From the NCBI GenBank assembly GCA_963833675.1, contig CAWHYW010000025.1:62001-126000 (forward strand): a DNA stretch of 64,000 nucleotides, written 5' to 3'. Source of the stretch: DASQDN01 sp963833675 (GTDB lineage Bacteria; Acidobacteriota; Terriglobia; Bryobacterales; Bryobacteraceae). The notes beneath the pieces are model-generated. The model saw only the letters and a list, made by a program, of their open reading frames with translations. It searched no databases and was not told the origin of the DNA. A program made the position numbers and the translations under genes. Shown here piece after piece: positions 44,839 through 53,795 of this stretch (the stretch's first letter is position 1; each line of letters starts with the position of its first letter).

Positions 44839-46356
44839 ATGAGTAAATACACGAACGACGTCCTTGCCTCTGTAGTTGTTTTTCTTGTCGCCCTACCGTT
44901 GTGCATGGGCATCTCAATTGCGTCGGGGGTTCCTCCGGCGCTTGGACTCATCACCGGTGTCATCGGAGGGCTGGTGGTGGGTTTCCTGTCCGGCGCGCCG
45001 CTGCAGGTCAGCGGCCCTGCCGCCGGACTGGCTGTTCTGGTGTGGGAGCTGGTTCGCGACCACGGAATTGGGGCGCTCGGGCCGGTGCTGATCGTTGCGG
45101 GAATTGTGCAGATGATCGCGGGTCAGTTCCGTGTCGGGCAGTGGTTTCGGGCGATGTCACCGGCCGTCATCCATGGAATGCTCGCAGGGATCGGAGTACT
45201 GATCTTCGCCGGCCAGTTTCACGTGATGCTCGACGATAAGCCGAAGCAATCGGGTGTCGCAAACCTGTTATCGATTCCGCAAGCGATTGTGGGCGGCATT
45301 TTCCCGATCGACGGCAGTAAGCATGAACTCGCCGCCGTCATCGGCGCATTGACGATTTTGTCTTTGCTTGCCTGGACGAAATGGCGGCCGAAACAGCTTG
45401 GGCTTGTGCCTGGCGCGTTGGTGGCCGTGGTGCTGGCTACGGCAGTGGCGGAGATGTTCCGGCTTCCGGTGCAGCGTGTGGATGTGCCCGCGAATATCTT
45501 CGACGCGGTCCGCTGGCCTTCCGTAGACACGCTCGCAGTGCTGAGGGATCCTAGTCTGTTGCTATCTGCGTTGGCGATGGCGTTTATCGCCAGCGCTGAA
45601 ACGCTGTTGTCGGCGGCGGCTGTCGACCGCATGCAGAGCATCGTTCGCACGGACTACGACCGCGAGTTGAAAGCTCAGGGCGTCGGCAATTTCCTTTGCG
45701 GTCTGGTGGGCGCTTTGCCCATGACAGGAGTCATCGTGCGCAGCTCGACCAACGTACAGGCAGGGGCCCGGACGCGATTATCCACGATTCTGCACGGAAC
45801 GTGGCTGCTGGCGTTTACGATGGCGCTCGGGTTTGTGTTGAAAATGATTCCGACGGCCAGCTTGGGGGCCGTTCTGGTTTATACCGGATACAAGCTCGTG
45901 GATGTGAAAAATATCCGGCATTTGGCCCAATACGGACGGATTCCCGTCCTGATCTATGCGGCCACTTTGATCGGTATTGTCACGACGGACCTGCTTACCG
46001 GTGTGGTGATCGGTGTCGTGTTGTCGATTGCGAAGTTGATTTATCAGGTATCGCACCTGGACATACGTGTGGTCCGGAACGGCAACCGGGCAGACATTTA
46101 CCTTCGAGGCGCAGCAACATTCCTGAACATGCCGAAACTTGCATCGCTTTTGGAATCGCTGCCGAACGGAACCGAGGTCCACATGCATATCGAATCCTTG
46201 GCGTACATCGATCATGCGTGTCTGGATATGCTTTCGCATTGGAGGACGCAGTGCGAATGCAACGGATCGGTGTTTTGCCTGGAGTGGGATGGTCTGTTGC
46301 AGCGATATTCGCGGCTTGGACGCAGCCGGGAACTGCCGGCGGAGGTGAGTATTTAG
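44839..46356 (+). CDS. SulP-family anion transporter with STAS domain, probable bicarbonate importer
   Basis: About 505 residues. Ten or more membrane spans begin VVVFLVALPLCMGISIASGVPP, with the SulP segments GPAAGLAVLVWELV, ETLLSAAAVDRMQ and GALPMTGVIVRSSTNVQAG. A short C-terminal STAS domain follows (RGAATFLNMPKLASLLESLP, ESLAYIDHACLDML). Linkage to a carbonic anhydrase supports bicarbonate over sulfate as substrate. The ATG at 44839 is the likely start; a GTG at 44830 is also possible. Confidence 0.85.
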   Translation: MSKYTNDVLASVVVFLVALPLCMGISIASGVPPALGLITGVIGGLVVGFLSGAPLQVSGPAAGLAVLVWELVRDHGIGALGPVLIVAGIVQMIAGQFRVGQWFRAMSPAVIHGMLAGIGVLIFAGQFHVMLDDKPKQSGVANLLSIPQAIVGGIFPIDGSKHELAAVIGALTILSLLAWTKWRPKQLGLVPGALVAVVLATAVAEMFRLPVQRVDVPANIFDAVRWPSVDTLAVLRDPSLLLSALAMAFIASAETLLSAAAVDRMQSIVRTDYDRELKAQGVGNFLCGLVGALPMTGVIVRSSTNVQAGARTRLSTILHGTWLLAFTMALGFVLKMIPTASLGAVLVYTGYKLVDVKNIRHLAQYGRIPVLIYAATLIGIVTTDLLTGVVIGVVLSIAKLIYQVSHLDIRVVRNGNRADIYLRGAATFLNMPKLASLLESLPNGTEVHMHIESLAYIDHACLDMLSHWRTQCECNGSVFCLEWDGLLQRYSRLGRSRELPAEVSI

Positions 46357-46365
46357 AATAGGCTC

Positions 46366-47358
46366 ATGTCTTCGTTAACCCGGCGCGAATACGCTGGTGT
46401 GGTTCTCGGCGCCGCGATGCGTCTCCAAGGGGCGACAGCTGAGGGGATTCGTACCAAGCAGGAATGGCGTAAGCTCCGGGAACGGGTGCTGGCCGGTATG
46501 AGCGAGGTTATGGGTCCCTTGCCGGATTCGCCCGCGGGCGTGCCGGAGACGTCGATTCTCGAGGAGACGCCGTTTCCGAAGTTTACCCGGCGGAAATTGA
46601 CGTTTGCTTCAGGCGACGGAGATCTCGTCCCGGCGTACCTGTTCGTTCCGAAAGACAAAGGCAGGAGAAAGGCGGCGCTCTGTTTACATCAGACCGTCGC
46701 GATCGGGAAGGCGGAACCGGCAGGGCTCGGAGGCAAGCCAAATCTACACTATGCCCTCGAGCTCGCCGAACGCGGATTTGTCACACTGGCTCCGGATTAC
46801 CCGGGCTACGGAGATTACAAGATCGACGCGTACTCGATGGGATATGTCAGCGCGACGATGAAGGGCATCCGGAACCACCGGCGCGCATTGGACCTTCTGG
46901 TCTCGATGCGCGAGGTGGATCCTCGGAAGGTCGGTGTGATCGGGCACTCGCTCGGCGGTCACAATTCGCTGTTTGTGGCTGCTTTCGATCCGCGGCTGAA
47001 GGCTGTGGTGACGAGTTGCGGCTTCACTTCGTTCGCGAAGTATTACGGAGGCAATCTCACCGGCTGGAGTCATAAGGGTTACATGCCGCGGATTGCTTCG
47101 GCGTACGGTAAATCGCCAGAGAAGATGCCGTTCGATTTTCCCGGAATTTTGCAGGTGCTGGCGCCGCGGGCGGTGTTCATCAATGCTCCTCTGCGTGACG
47201 CGAATTTTGAAGTGTCCGGCGTGGATGATTGCGTGAAGGCGGCTCAACCCATCTACTCCGATGTGTTTCATGCGGCTGGCGCGATTCGTGTGGTTCATCC
47301 CGATTGCGAGCACGATTTTCCGCCGGATGTTCGGGCGTCGGCTTACGAGTTTCCTTGA
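46366..47358 (+). CDS. exported alpha/beta hydrolase, dienelactone-hydrolase-like
   Basis: 330 residues. A Tat-like start (LTRREYAGVVLGAA) is followed by a helical cap region. The alpha/beta-hydrolase core has CLHQTVAIGK, LAPDYPGYGDY, the nucleophile elbow GVIGHSLGGHNSLF, and a C-terminal acid/His region with HPDCEHDFPPDVR. Members of this type are often acetyl-xylan or xylanase-associated esterases in Acidobacteria. The substrate is unknown. It starts 10 nt after the SulP stop and may share its transcript. Confidence 0.8.
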   Translation: MSSLTRREYAGVVLGAAMRLQGATAEGIRTKQEWRKLRERVLAGMSEVMGPLPDSPAGVPETSILEETPFPKFTRRKLTFASGDGDLVPAYLFVPKDKGRRKAALCLHQTVAIGKAEPAGLGGKPNLHYALELAERGFVTLAPDYPGYGDYKIDAYSMGYVSATMKGIRNHRRALDLLVSMREVDPRKVGVIGHSLGGHNSLFVAAFDPRLKAVVTSCGFTSFAKYYGGNLTGWSHKGYMPRIASAYGKSPEKMPFDFPGILQVLAPRAVFINAPLRDANFEVSGVDDCVKAAQPIYSDVFHAAGAIRVVHPDCEHDFPPDVRASAYEFP

Positions 47359-47399
47359 CCACTCTTTGTAAGTTTCGGGCAGTACGGTATTATGCGAGC

Positions 47400-47812
47400 G
47401 TGAGCGGTCCAAATCAGCTACAAGACTGGCTTCAGGAGATTCTCGCGAAGACCGGGGCTACGTCCGGAACCATCCATCTGCATGAAAACGATGGATTGCG
47501 GTTGGCTGCGTCGGTAAATATCCCGCCTCCTGTACAGCAGATCGTCGCCTGGGTGCCGAATGGCAAGGGAATGGCAGGGCTGGCTCTGCAGCGCTGTGAG
47601 CCGGTACAGACCTGCAATCTTCAGGAAGATCGTTCGGGAAACGTGAAGCCGGGGCTAAGGCGGTGAATGCTCAGGCGGCTGTTGCCTTGCCGGTTCAGGA
47701 TTCGTCCGGATACGTGCTCGGCGTGGTCGGGATTGCGTTTCAGGACGAGCGCGAATTCACAAGTGCGGATCTTCAGGAACTGACCCGCACTGTGTCATCG
47801 ATGCCTGTGTAA
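47400..47812 (+). pseudogene. GAF-domain protein split by a one-base frameshift
   Basis: From a GTG at 47400 the frame reads WLQEILAKTGATSGTIHLHE, IPPPVQQIVAWVPNGKGMAGLAL and VQTCNLQED, then breaks at a GGGG run (47651-47654). Adding one G gives KPGAKAVNAQAAVALPVQD, then GYVLGVVGIAFQDEREFTSADL to the TAA at 47812. The joined protein has about 137 residues and is a single GAF sensor domain. Similar small GAF proteins can bind small molecules or act as methionine-sulfoxide reductases; here the role is unknown. Its end overlaps the convergent cupredoxin gene by 18 nt. Confidence 0.7.
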
Positions 47813-48608
47813 CAGCGCTAGAGGCTCGCTTTCGGCCTGCGGGCTGAACGTGAAGTCGACTGTCTTGGTGTCCTTGGCCGCGACGGTCACTTCCACGTCC
47901 TGCTTTCCGTATCTCTCATGCCAGGCTTCCAAGGTGTACTTGCCGGGTGGCAAGCCCGCGATCGAGAAACTGCCGTCGTCGCCGGTCACCGCGAAGAACG
48001 GGATGGCGTACTACGCCGATGTAGGCGCGCATCCAGGGATGAATGTTGCACTTTACCGGGATCATGACTTCTTCGTGATCGAAGGTCTTGGTTTTGGGGT
48101 CGCCTTTGGGTGGCTGCGATTCGTTCCATTCCCGGTTCTGCGCCGGTAACGGATGAATGTTGTGGTTGGTCTCGTCGCTGTTCCGAAATTCCACCGGCTG
48201 GCCCATCATCACCCCGGAGACGTGCGGGGTGTAGATGCAACCCTGCTGGTCGACCAGGGCCTGCTTGGAAGGGACGGCCCACTTTCCTTCGGGTACTCCT
48301 TCCTTCACCCAGACGAAGGCATTCGCCAGCGTGCCGTTCCCGTTCACGATCACTTCTTCGGACAAGACCGGTTTGGGATGCGTCTTCTGACATGCCGGAT
48401 TGGCAGACATGTCGATTTCGCGCATTACCGGCTTGTCGCCTTTGAAGTTGACTTTGCCGGAGACAGTCGCGCCATTGGCGACATCGGGAGTCAATCCCGG
48501 CGCCTCGGCGGAGGGAGCCGGCGCTTTCGAGCTCTCCTCGCTGGATTTTCCGCATCCTGAAATGAATAAAACAAATAAAAGACTGCTTGTGAAGAGACTT
48601 CTTCCCAT
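47795..48608 (-). pseudogene. cupredoxin-like lipoprotein, second paralogue, one-base frameshift
   Basis: Lipobox FVLFISGC marks the lipidated Cys. The copper-site residues are in FRNSDETNHNIHPLP and PVKCNIHPWMRAYIGV, as in the paralogue at 34882-35655. At about 47998-48001 a CCC run has one base too many. Removing it joins VVRHP to FFAVTGDDGSFSIAGLPPGKYTLEAW, the transthyretin-like C-terminal domain. The gene is divergent from the oxidase subunit II gene by 25 bp, which suggests a role in delivering electrons or copper to that oxidase. An assembly error is the likeliest cause of the break. Confidence 0.8.
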
Positions 48609-48633
48609 GAGAAGAGGATACTAGATAAGACTC

Positions 48634-49365
48634 ATGTTGGATGGATTATGGCTTCCGAACGGCATATCCGGCCATGCAGTCGCACACGATGCACAGTTCT
48701 GGCGCACGCTGGTTGCGGCTGTGGCGATCTTTGCTGCCGCTCAAATCGGGCTGGCTGCGATTGCGTGGAAGTTTCGTGCTCGCGGCGCCTCCGACTTGAA
48801 GGCGGCTTCGGGATCGCATGCGCGACAGGAGATTGGCTGGATGGCCGCGACGGCTGTGTTGTTCCTTGGTCTGTTGCTTCTAGGCGCGCGGACGTGGGCC
48901 GGGGTGCAGTTTACTGCGGCGCCTCGTGACGCGGAGCCGATTGAAGTTCTGGGCCGCCAATTTGCGTGGAGCTTTCGCTATCCGGGAGCGGACGGGCGAT
49001 ACGGACGCACGGATCTCCGGTTGGTGAACGATGCCGCAAGCAATCCGTTCGGTCTCGACGATAACGATCCCGACGCGAAGGACGATCTGGTCAGCAGCAC
49101 GCTTCGTGTTCCGGCGGGCCGGCCTGTGATTTTGGCGCTCAACTCGCGGGATGTGATCCACAGCTTCTTTGTGAGAGAACTGCGTATCAAGCAGGACCTG
49201 GTTCCAGGTATGAAGATTCCTTTGCACTTTCAGGCTGATACCCCCGGCACTTATGAGATACCTTGCAGCGAGCTGTGCGGGCTGGGCCATCATCAAATGC
49301 GAACGACACTGATCGTGATGCCTGCGGGCGAATTCGACGCATGGAAACGGAGACAGACTCAGTAA
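48634..49365 (+). CDS. coxB: cytochrome c oxidase subunit II
   Basis: 243 residues with two membrane spans and an outer CuA domain: FAWSFRYPG, RDVIHSFFVRELRIKQD and PCSELCGLGHHQM, giving Cys211, Cys215, His219 and Met222 plus an upstream His. It takes electrons from a periplasmic donor. The next gene starts directly after its stop. No cytochrome c domain is fused to the C-terminus, so a separate donor is needed; the cupredoxin or cytochromes encoded around it are candidates. Confidence 0.95.
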   Translation: MLDGLWLPNGISGHAVAHDAQFWRTLVAAVAIFAAAQIGLAAIAWKFRARGASDLKAASGSHARQEIGWMAATAVLFLGLLLLGARTWAGVQFTAAPRDAEPIEVLGRQFAWSFRYPGADGRYGRTDLRLVNDAASNPFGLDDNDPDAKDDLVSSTLRVPAGRPVILALNSRDVIHSFFVRELRIKQDLVPGMKIPLHFQADTPGTYEIPCSELCGLGHHQMRTTLIVMPAGEFDAWKRRQTQ

Positions 49366-50954
49366 GTGCGGCGCTATCTCTTCACTACGGACCACAAGAT
49401 CGTGGGTCTGCAATATTTCTGGTTATCTCTGATCGCGGTCGTGATCGGGGTGGTTCTTTCGCTGCTGATGCGGTTTCACCTCGTATACCCTGACGCCAAG
49501 GTCGGGTTCTTCGAACGGCTCTGGCCGACCGGCGCGGCAGGTGGAGTGATGACGCCGGAGCTTTATCTGTCCTTGATGACGATGCACGGGACGATCATGG
49601 TCTTCTTCGTGCTGTCGGTTACTCCGCAGAGCGCATTTGGACATTACTTTCTTCCAATCCAAGTCGGAGCGCGCAATATGGCGTTTCCGATGCTGGGTCC
49701 CCTTTCGTTTTGGCTTACGGCAATTGCATTTTGTGTAATGCTGGCGGCGTTCTTCGTGCCGGGCGGGGCGCCCTGTCCGGTTGGACTGCTTATCCACCGC
49801 TTAGCGCAATCGGGGCCATCTCGGGTCCTGGGGAAGGGGCCGGACAGACGTTGTGGATTGTCAGCATCGCGATATTCTGCGTGGCGTCGACGCTGGGCGC
49901 GGTGAATTTTATTGCGACCGTGCTCGATAAGCGCGCGCCGGGTCTACGAATGATGCAGCTGCCGTTGACCTGCTGGAACTGGTTTGTGACGGCCATTTTG
50001 AGTTTGCTGGGATTTCCTGTTTTGCTGGCTGCCGGAGCGCTGTTGCTTCTCGATCGCAGCGCCGGGACGAACTTCTTCGTGCCGGGAGGACTTCTTGTGA
50101 ACGATCAGGCGATCGCGCATAAAGGTGGGTCGCCGCTGTTATGGCAGCATCTTTTCTGGTTCTTCGGCCACCCGGAAGTCTATATCGCCATATTGCCTGG
50201 AATGGGGCTGATTTCCGAAATTCTCTCCACCTTTTCGAAGAAGCCGATTTTCGGGCGGAAGATGATGATACACGCAACGTTTGCGATCGGTTTCCTTGGC
50301 ATGCTGGTTTGGGGACATCACATGTTCGTAAGCGGGATGAGCCCATACTCATCAATTGCGTTTTCGGTCCTGACGATGACCATCGGTGTGCCTTCGGCAG
50401 TGAAGACGTTCAATTGGCTGGGTACCTTGTGGGGCGGACGAATTCGATTCACGACGGCAATGCTGTTCGCGCTCGGCTTTGTTTCGATTTTTGTGACCGG
50501 CGGATTGAGCGGCATCTTTCTCGGGCAGCCGGTGCTGGATCTTTACCTTCACGACACCTATTTCGTGGTCGCGCATTTTCACCTGATTATGGGAGTCGCC
50601 GCCGTGTTCGGAATCTTTGCAGGCACGTTCTATTGGTTCCCGATTCTGTTTGGACGCTCGTTGAATGAGACACTCGGCAAGATTCATTTCTTCGGGACGT
50701 TTGCGGGTGTCTATGCGTTGTTTCTTCCAATGCACCTGGTGGGTTTCGCAGGAAATCCACGCCGCTACGCGGACTTCACGAACTTCGAATTTCTTTCGCC
50801 GCTAGTTCCAGTGCACAGTTTCATGACGTGGGCGGCATTTCTTACCGCGGCGATTCAGTTAGTGTTCCTTTTCAATCTGTTCTGGAGCATGAGACGCGGA
50901 TCGATACCGCCGGTAAATCCTTGGAACGCGGAGACGCGCGAGTGGAATGGCTGA
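49366..50954 (+). CDS. ctaD: cytochrome c oxidase subunit I, split by a one-base frameshift
   Basis: Starts with GTG (RRYLFTTDHKIVGLQYFWL), directly after coxB. Heme and copper ligands are visible: MTMHGTIMVFF (low-spin heme His), FFGHPEVYIAILPG (CuB His and the cross-linked Tyr of A-type oxidases), HHMFVSGM, and HDTYFVVAHFHLIMG (heme a3 and low-spin heme His). At about 49771-49774 one C is missing: the first part ends VPGGAP, and with the base restored it continues LSGWTAYPPLSAIG. Normal length is then about 529 residues. The rest is well conserved, so an assembly error is likely. Confidence 0.95.
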
Positions 50955-51423
50955 AGCGAGATCAGGTCTGATTGCGGCATTGTCTGCGATAACGATGCTC
51001 TTTGCGGCGCTTACCAGCGCTTATGTCGTGCGGCGCGGAATTTCTACGGATTGGGTGAGGTTGCCTCTGCCTGCACTCCTTTATGCGAGCCTGGCGCCGA
51101 TAGCAGGGACTACTGCGGTTCTGGCGGTTGCCCGTCATCGCAGTTCTGTCGCGGGTTTTCTATTCGCCGGCGTTGCGCTTGGCGTGCTCGGCTGCGTTTT
51201 ACAGATATGGGCCTGGCGCTCTATCGGCGATATCGGTCCGGCGACGGCGTTTATTCACGTGATCAGCGCGGCATTCCTGGTATTCGTGATGGCAGGAGTG
51301 GCTGGGCTTCTCCTTTTGATTTGGCGGGGGCGCCGATCCTCGATAAGCTCGCACCTCTTTTACTGGGTTTACCTGTGCGGCTTGTGGGCATATCTTTTGA
51401 TCTTCCTGTCGTTCTGGAGTTGA
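50947..51423 (+). CDS. short cytochrome c oxidase subunit III
   Basis: 158 residues with five predicted membrane spans (SGLIAALSAITMLFAALTSAYVVRRG; LLYASLAPIAGTTAVL; FIHVISAAFLVFVMAGVAGLLLL; FYWVYLCGLWAYLLIFLSFW). The pattern TSAYVVRRG and the Trp/His-rich last two spans fit the CoxC/CyoC superfamily, in a compact form. It overlaps ctaD by 8 nt, so synthesis is coupled. Confidence 0.8.
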   Translation: MAEARSGLIAALSAITMLFAALTSAYVVRRGISTDWVRLPLPALLYASLAPIAGTTAVLAVARHRSSVAGFLFAGVALGVLGCVLQIWAWRSIGDIGPATAFIHVISAAFLVFVMAGVAGLLLLIWRGRRSSISSHLFYWVYLCGLWAYLLIFLSFWS

Positions 51424-51425
51424 AG

Positions 51426-51584
51426 ATGCCGATTTTTCTCGCTCAGTGCGTGATGTGTTTTCGGAGCGCCTCCGCCCAGCAATTGGAGCGTGCGCGAGTC
51501 CTCAACGAGGCTATTCTGGTGCTGGGAATTCCGCCTCTGTGCATACTGGCCGCGTTCACGTATCTGGCGTTTCGTCGCAGATGA
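51426..51584 (+). CDS. 52-residue CxxC membrane peptide of the oxidase operon
   Basis: Begins MPIFLAQCVMCFRSASAQQL with GGAG six bases before the ATG, 2 nt after the subunit III stop. A CVMC pair at residues 8-11 precedes an Asn/Glu helix and one membrane span (AILVLGIPPLCILAAFTYLAF), ending in RRR. The tight spacing and ribosome site indicate a real gene. It may be a metal- or heme-handling or small structural subunit of the oxidase; that is a guess. Confidence 0.65.
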   Translation: MPIFLAQCVMCFRSASAQQLERARVLNEAILVLGIPPLCILAAFTYLAFRRR

Positions 51585-51587
51585 AGC

Positions 51588-52241
51588 TTAAGCGGATTGA
51601 CGTTTGCGAAAGAATCGTGAAATCGCCATGGCTAGTCCGGGAAGTCCGATCGAGGCTGCGAATGCCAGCAGGAAGGAACTGGAGTGCAGCGCTTTCGCTC
51701 CGGCCGCGCAGTAAAGGGCCGAGATTCCAATGTTGGCCAGTGTTGTAATCAAGAGGTATTGCGGGATTGGTACTCCTGCTACACCGGCGAACAATGAGGA
51801 CGCTTCAGCGAGCACCGGCACGGGACGCATAACGGCCAGAGCCCAACCGGCGCCCTTTTGAAATCGATTCGAGACGTGCTCGAGATCGCGCTGGCGGACC
51901 ATGCGACGGGTCAACGGCAATCCCCACTTTCTACCGCACGCATAGCCAAGAATGGATCCAAGAGTCATTCCCGCGGTGGATGCGAGTAGCCCGGGCAGGA
52001 ACCCTAGCGCTGCTCCGGCGGCAGTGCTGACAACGCTCGATGGGACCGGCAAGACGACATCCAGCGCGAGCAACGAGACTACCGCGATTGTCACCATGCC
52101 TAATTGCGCGTGAGGGCCGGTAAGACGTTCCACCCATGCATTCATGGTTTCCTCAAACAAGAAAAAGGGCGTGAGAATCACGATCAGAAGTAGTGTAGAC
52201 AGCAGGATCCAAGGCATCCATCGTCGCAGGCCAGTTCGCAT
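51588..52241 (-). CDS. DedA/VTT-family membrane protein
   Basis: 217 residues from ATG 52241 (MRTGLRRWMPWILL). The VTT core is LPVPSSVVSTAAGAALGFLPG, then GSILGYACGRKWGLPL and a typical FQKGAGWALAVMRPVPVLAEASSLFAGVAG (the R-x-x-P motif). The family includes DedA and TMEM41-type proteins that flip or help move lipids. A longer frame starts at 52331 but would overlap the divergent cytochrome gene. It converges on the oxidase operon with 3 nt between stops. Confidence 0.85.
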   Translation of the reverse strand: MRTGLRRWMPWILLSTLLLIVILTPFFLFEETMNAWVERLTGPHAQLGMVTIAVVSLLALDVVLPVPSSVVSTAAGAALGFLPGLLASTAGMTLGSILGYACGRKWGLPLTRRMVRQRDLEHVSNRFQKGAGWALAVMRPVPVLAEASSLFAGVAGVPIPQYLLITTLANIGISALYCAAGAKALHSSSFLLAFAASIGLPGLAMAISRFFRKRQSA

Positions 52242-52289
52242 TTGTTCAATGTAGACTTTGAGGTTGTAGTATGCAAATAGGCCATCAAT

Positions 52290-53747
52290 ATGTGTTTCCT
52301 TGCAATGCTGCTTGCGGCGAACTCCTTCCATCCTGAAATCCCGAGAACATGGACGGATGCAGCAGTTGCAGCGCTGGAAGTGCCGTTATCGAAGCCGAAG
52401 TATTCGCCCGTCCACATCACAGAGAGCGCGTATTACAAAATTCCGATGCGCGTTATTTACCGGACCTACCCGGTCTACCACCCGGACCGGGAACCTGCCG
52501 CATACATGGAGTGGCTGAAGACGCAAGAGCCCGAGATTGCGTTCGATGCCGGCAAGCTGAAGACTGAAGCCGACTGGATCAAGGCCGGCGAACTCGTGTT
52601 TAACTCGCCGGTGTCGTTCGGGCCGGTTTTTTTCGGGGCTAATGACGTTCGCGATCGCAGTTTCTATGAACGCACGGGCATGCCCGTGGCGAAGGACGGC
52701 ACCATTCCGTTTGCTCGTTGGGTGATTCGTAAGAAGGGGCAGGTGGAATTGGGTTCCATGGGCTGCAACACGTGTCACACACGCGTGATGAACGACGGAA
52801 CTGTAGTCCCTGGAGCGCAGGGGAATAATCCGGGAGATAGGGAAGGAGCGGCGATGCTGCGCCGTGCGGCTGCTGCCGGGGCTTCGGAGAAAGTGCTTGC
52901 GCAGGTCCGCGGATTTGCCCGCCAGTTCGAAGTGCCGGGTCTAATCGACGATCCGAACCGCCTGGCGCAGAGTATGCCGCTGGAGCAGTTGATCGCCGCG
53001 GGCGGTGCAATTCCGCCCGGGGTCACGGCGAGAAGCCATACCAGCATGTTTCTCCCACCGCAGATCCCGGATCTGATCGGTGTTCAGGAGCGCCGGTTCC
53101 TGGATCACACCGGGCTGGTACGTCAGAACAGCATCGGGGATTTGATGCGCTATTCATCACTGGTGCAGGACACGATAGGTCTTGCCCGCTATGGCGATGC
53201 GGAGGCTCCGTCCGCGGCGCGGGCAATGCGCTATAGCGACGAGCAGCTCTATGCTCTTGCGATGTATGTGTATTCGCTTCGCCCGCCAGCCAATCCGAAT
53301 CGCTTTGATCCAACGGCCGCGCGCGGAAAGAAGATCTTTGCGCGAGAGGGCTGCGGAGGCTGTCATACCCCACCTCTGTACACGAACAACAAACTCATCC
53401 CGGTTGACGGGTTCACGCCATCGGAGGAAGACAAGGCCAAATTCGCGGTCTTCGAAAGGCGAGTGGGCACCGATCCCCGCTATGCTCTTCTGACGCGCAA
53501 GGGAACGGGATACTACAAAGTTCCTTCGCTGAAGGGCGTCTGGTATCGTGGGCCGTTCGAACATCACGGGTCGGTTGCCACGCTTGAGGATTGGTTCGAT
53601 CCGGCACGGCTTCGCAGCGATTACGTGCCGACTGGCTATGCCGGTCCTTCCGGCGACGCGCGTTCCGTGAAGGGGCACGAGTTCGGCTTGAGGCTCAAGC
53701 CCGATGAGAAGAAGGCTCTGATTGCTTTTTTGAAGACTCTTTGCTGA
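52290..53747 (+). CDS. di-heme c-type cytochrome, peroxidase-like
   Basis: 485 residues. A short hydrophobic start (MCFLAMLLAANSF) may be a signal peptide. Heme sites are MGCNTCHTRV (Cys159, Cys162, His163) and GCGGCHTPPLYTN in the C-terminal part. The second half resembles CcP/MauG-type domains (PSLKGVWYRGPFEHHGSVATLEDWFDPARL, LRLKPDEKKALIAFLKTL). It lies between the oxidase cluster and an IS element. Its partner is unknown. Confidence 0.8.
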   Translation: MCFLAMLLAANSFHPEIPRTWTDAAVAALEVPLSKPKYSPVHITESAYYKIPMRVIYRTYPVYHPDREPAAYMEWLKTQEPEIAFDAGKLKTEADWIKAGELVFNSPVSFGPVFFGANDVRDRSFYERTGMPVAKDGTIPFARWVIRKKGQVELGSMGCNTCHTRVMNDGTVVPGAQGNNPGDREGAAMLRRAAAAGASEKVLAQVRGFARQFEVPGLIDDPNRLAQSMPLEQLIAAGGAIPPGVTARSHTSMFLPPQIPDLIGVQERRFLDHTGLVRQNSIGDLMRYSSLVQDTIGLARYGDAEAPSAARAMRYSDEQLYALAMYVYSLRPPANPNRFDPTAARGKKIFAREGCGGCHTPPLYTNNKLIPVDGFTPSEEDKAKFAVFERRVGTDPRYALLTRKGTGYYKVPSLKGVWYRGPFEHHGSVATLEDWFDPARLRSDYVPTGYAGPSGDARSVKGHEFGLRLKPDEKKALIAFLKTLC

Positions 53748-53795
53748 AATTCTAAGCCAAACAAGTGACCTAGAATGTTCGGAGCGTCTTTCAGC

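Noticed and set aside
49366..50954. Programmed frameshifting in ctaD
   Set aside because: There is no slippery heptamer with a clear downstream structure, and the gap fits one missing C. Oxidase subunit I is not known to use frameshifting.
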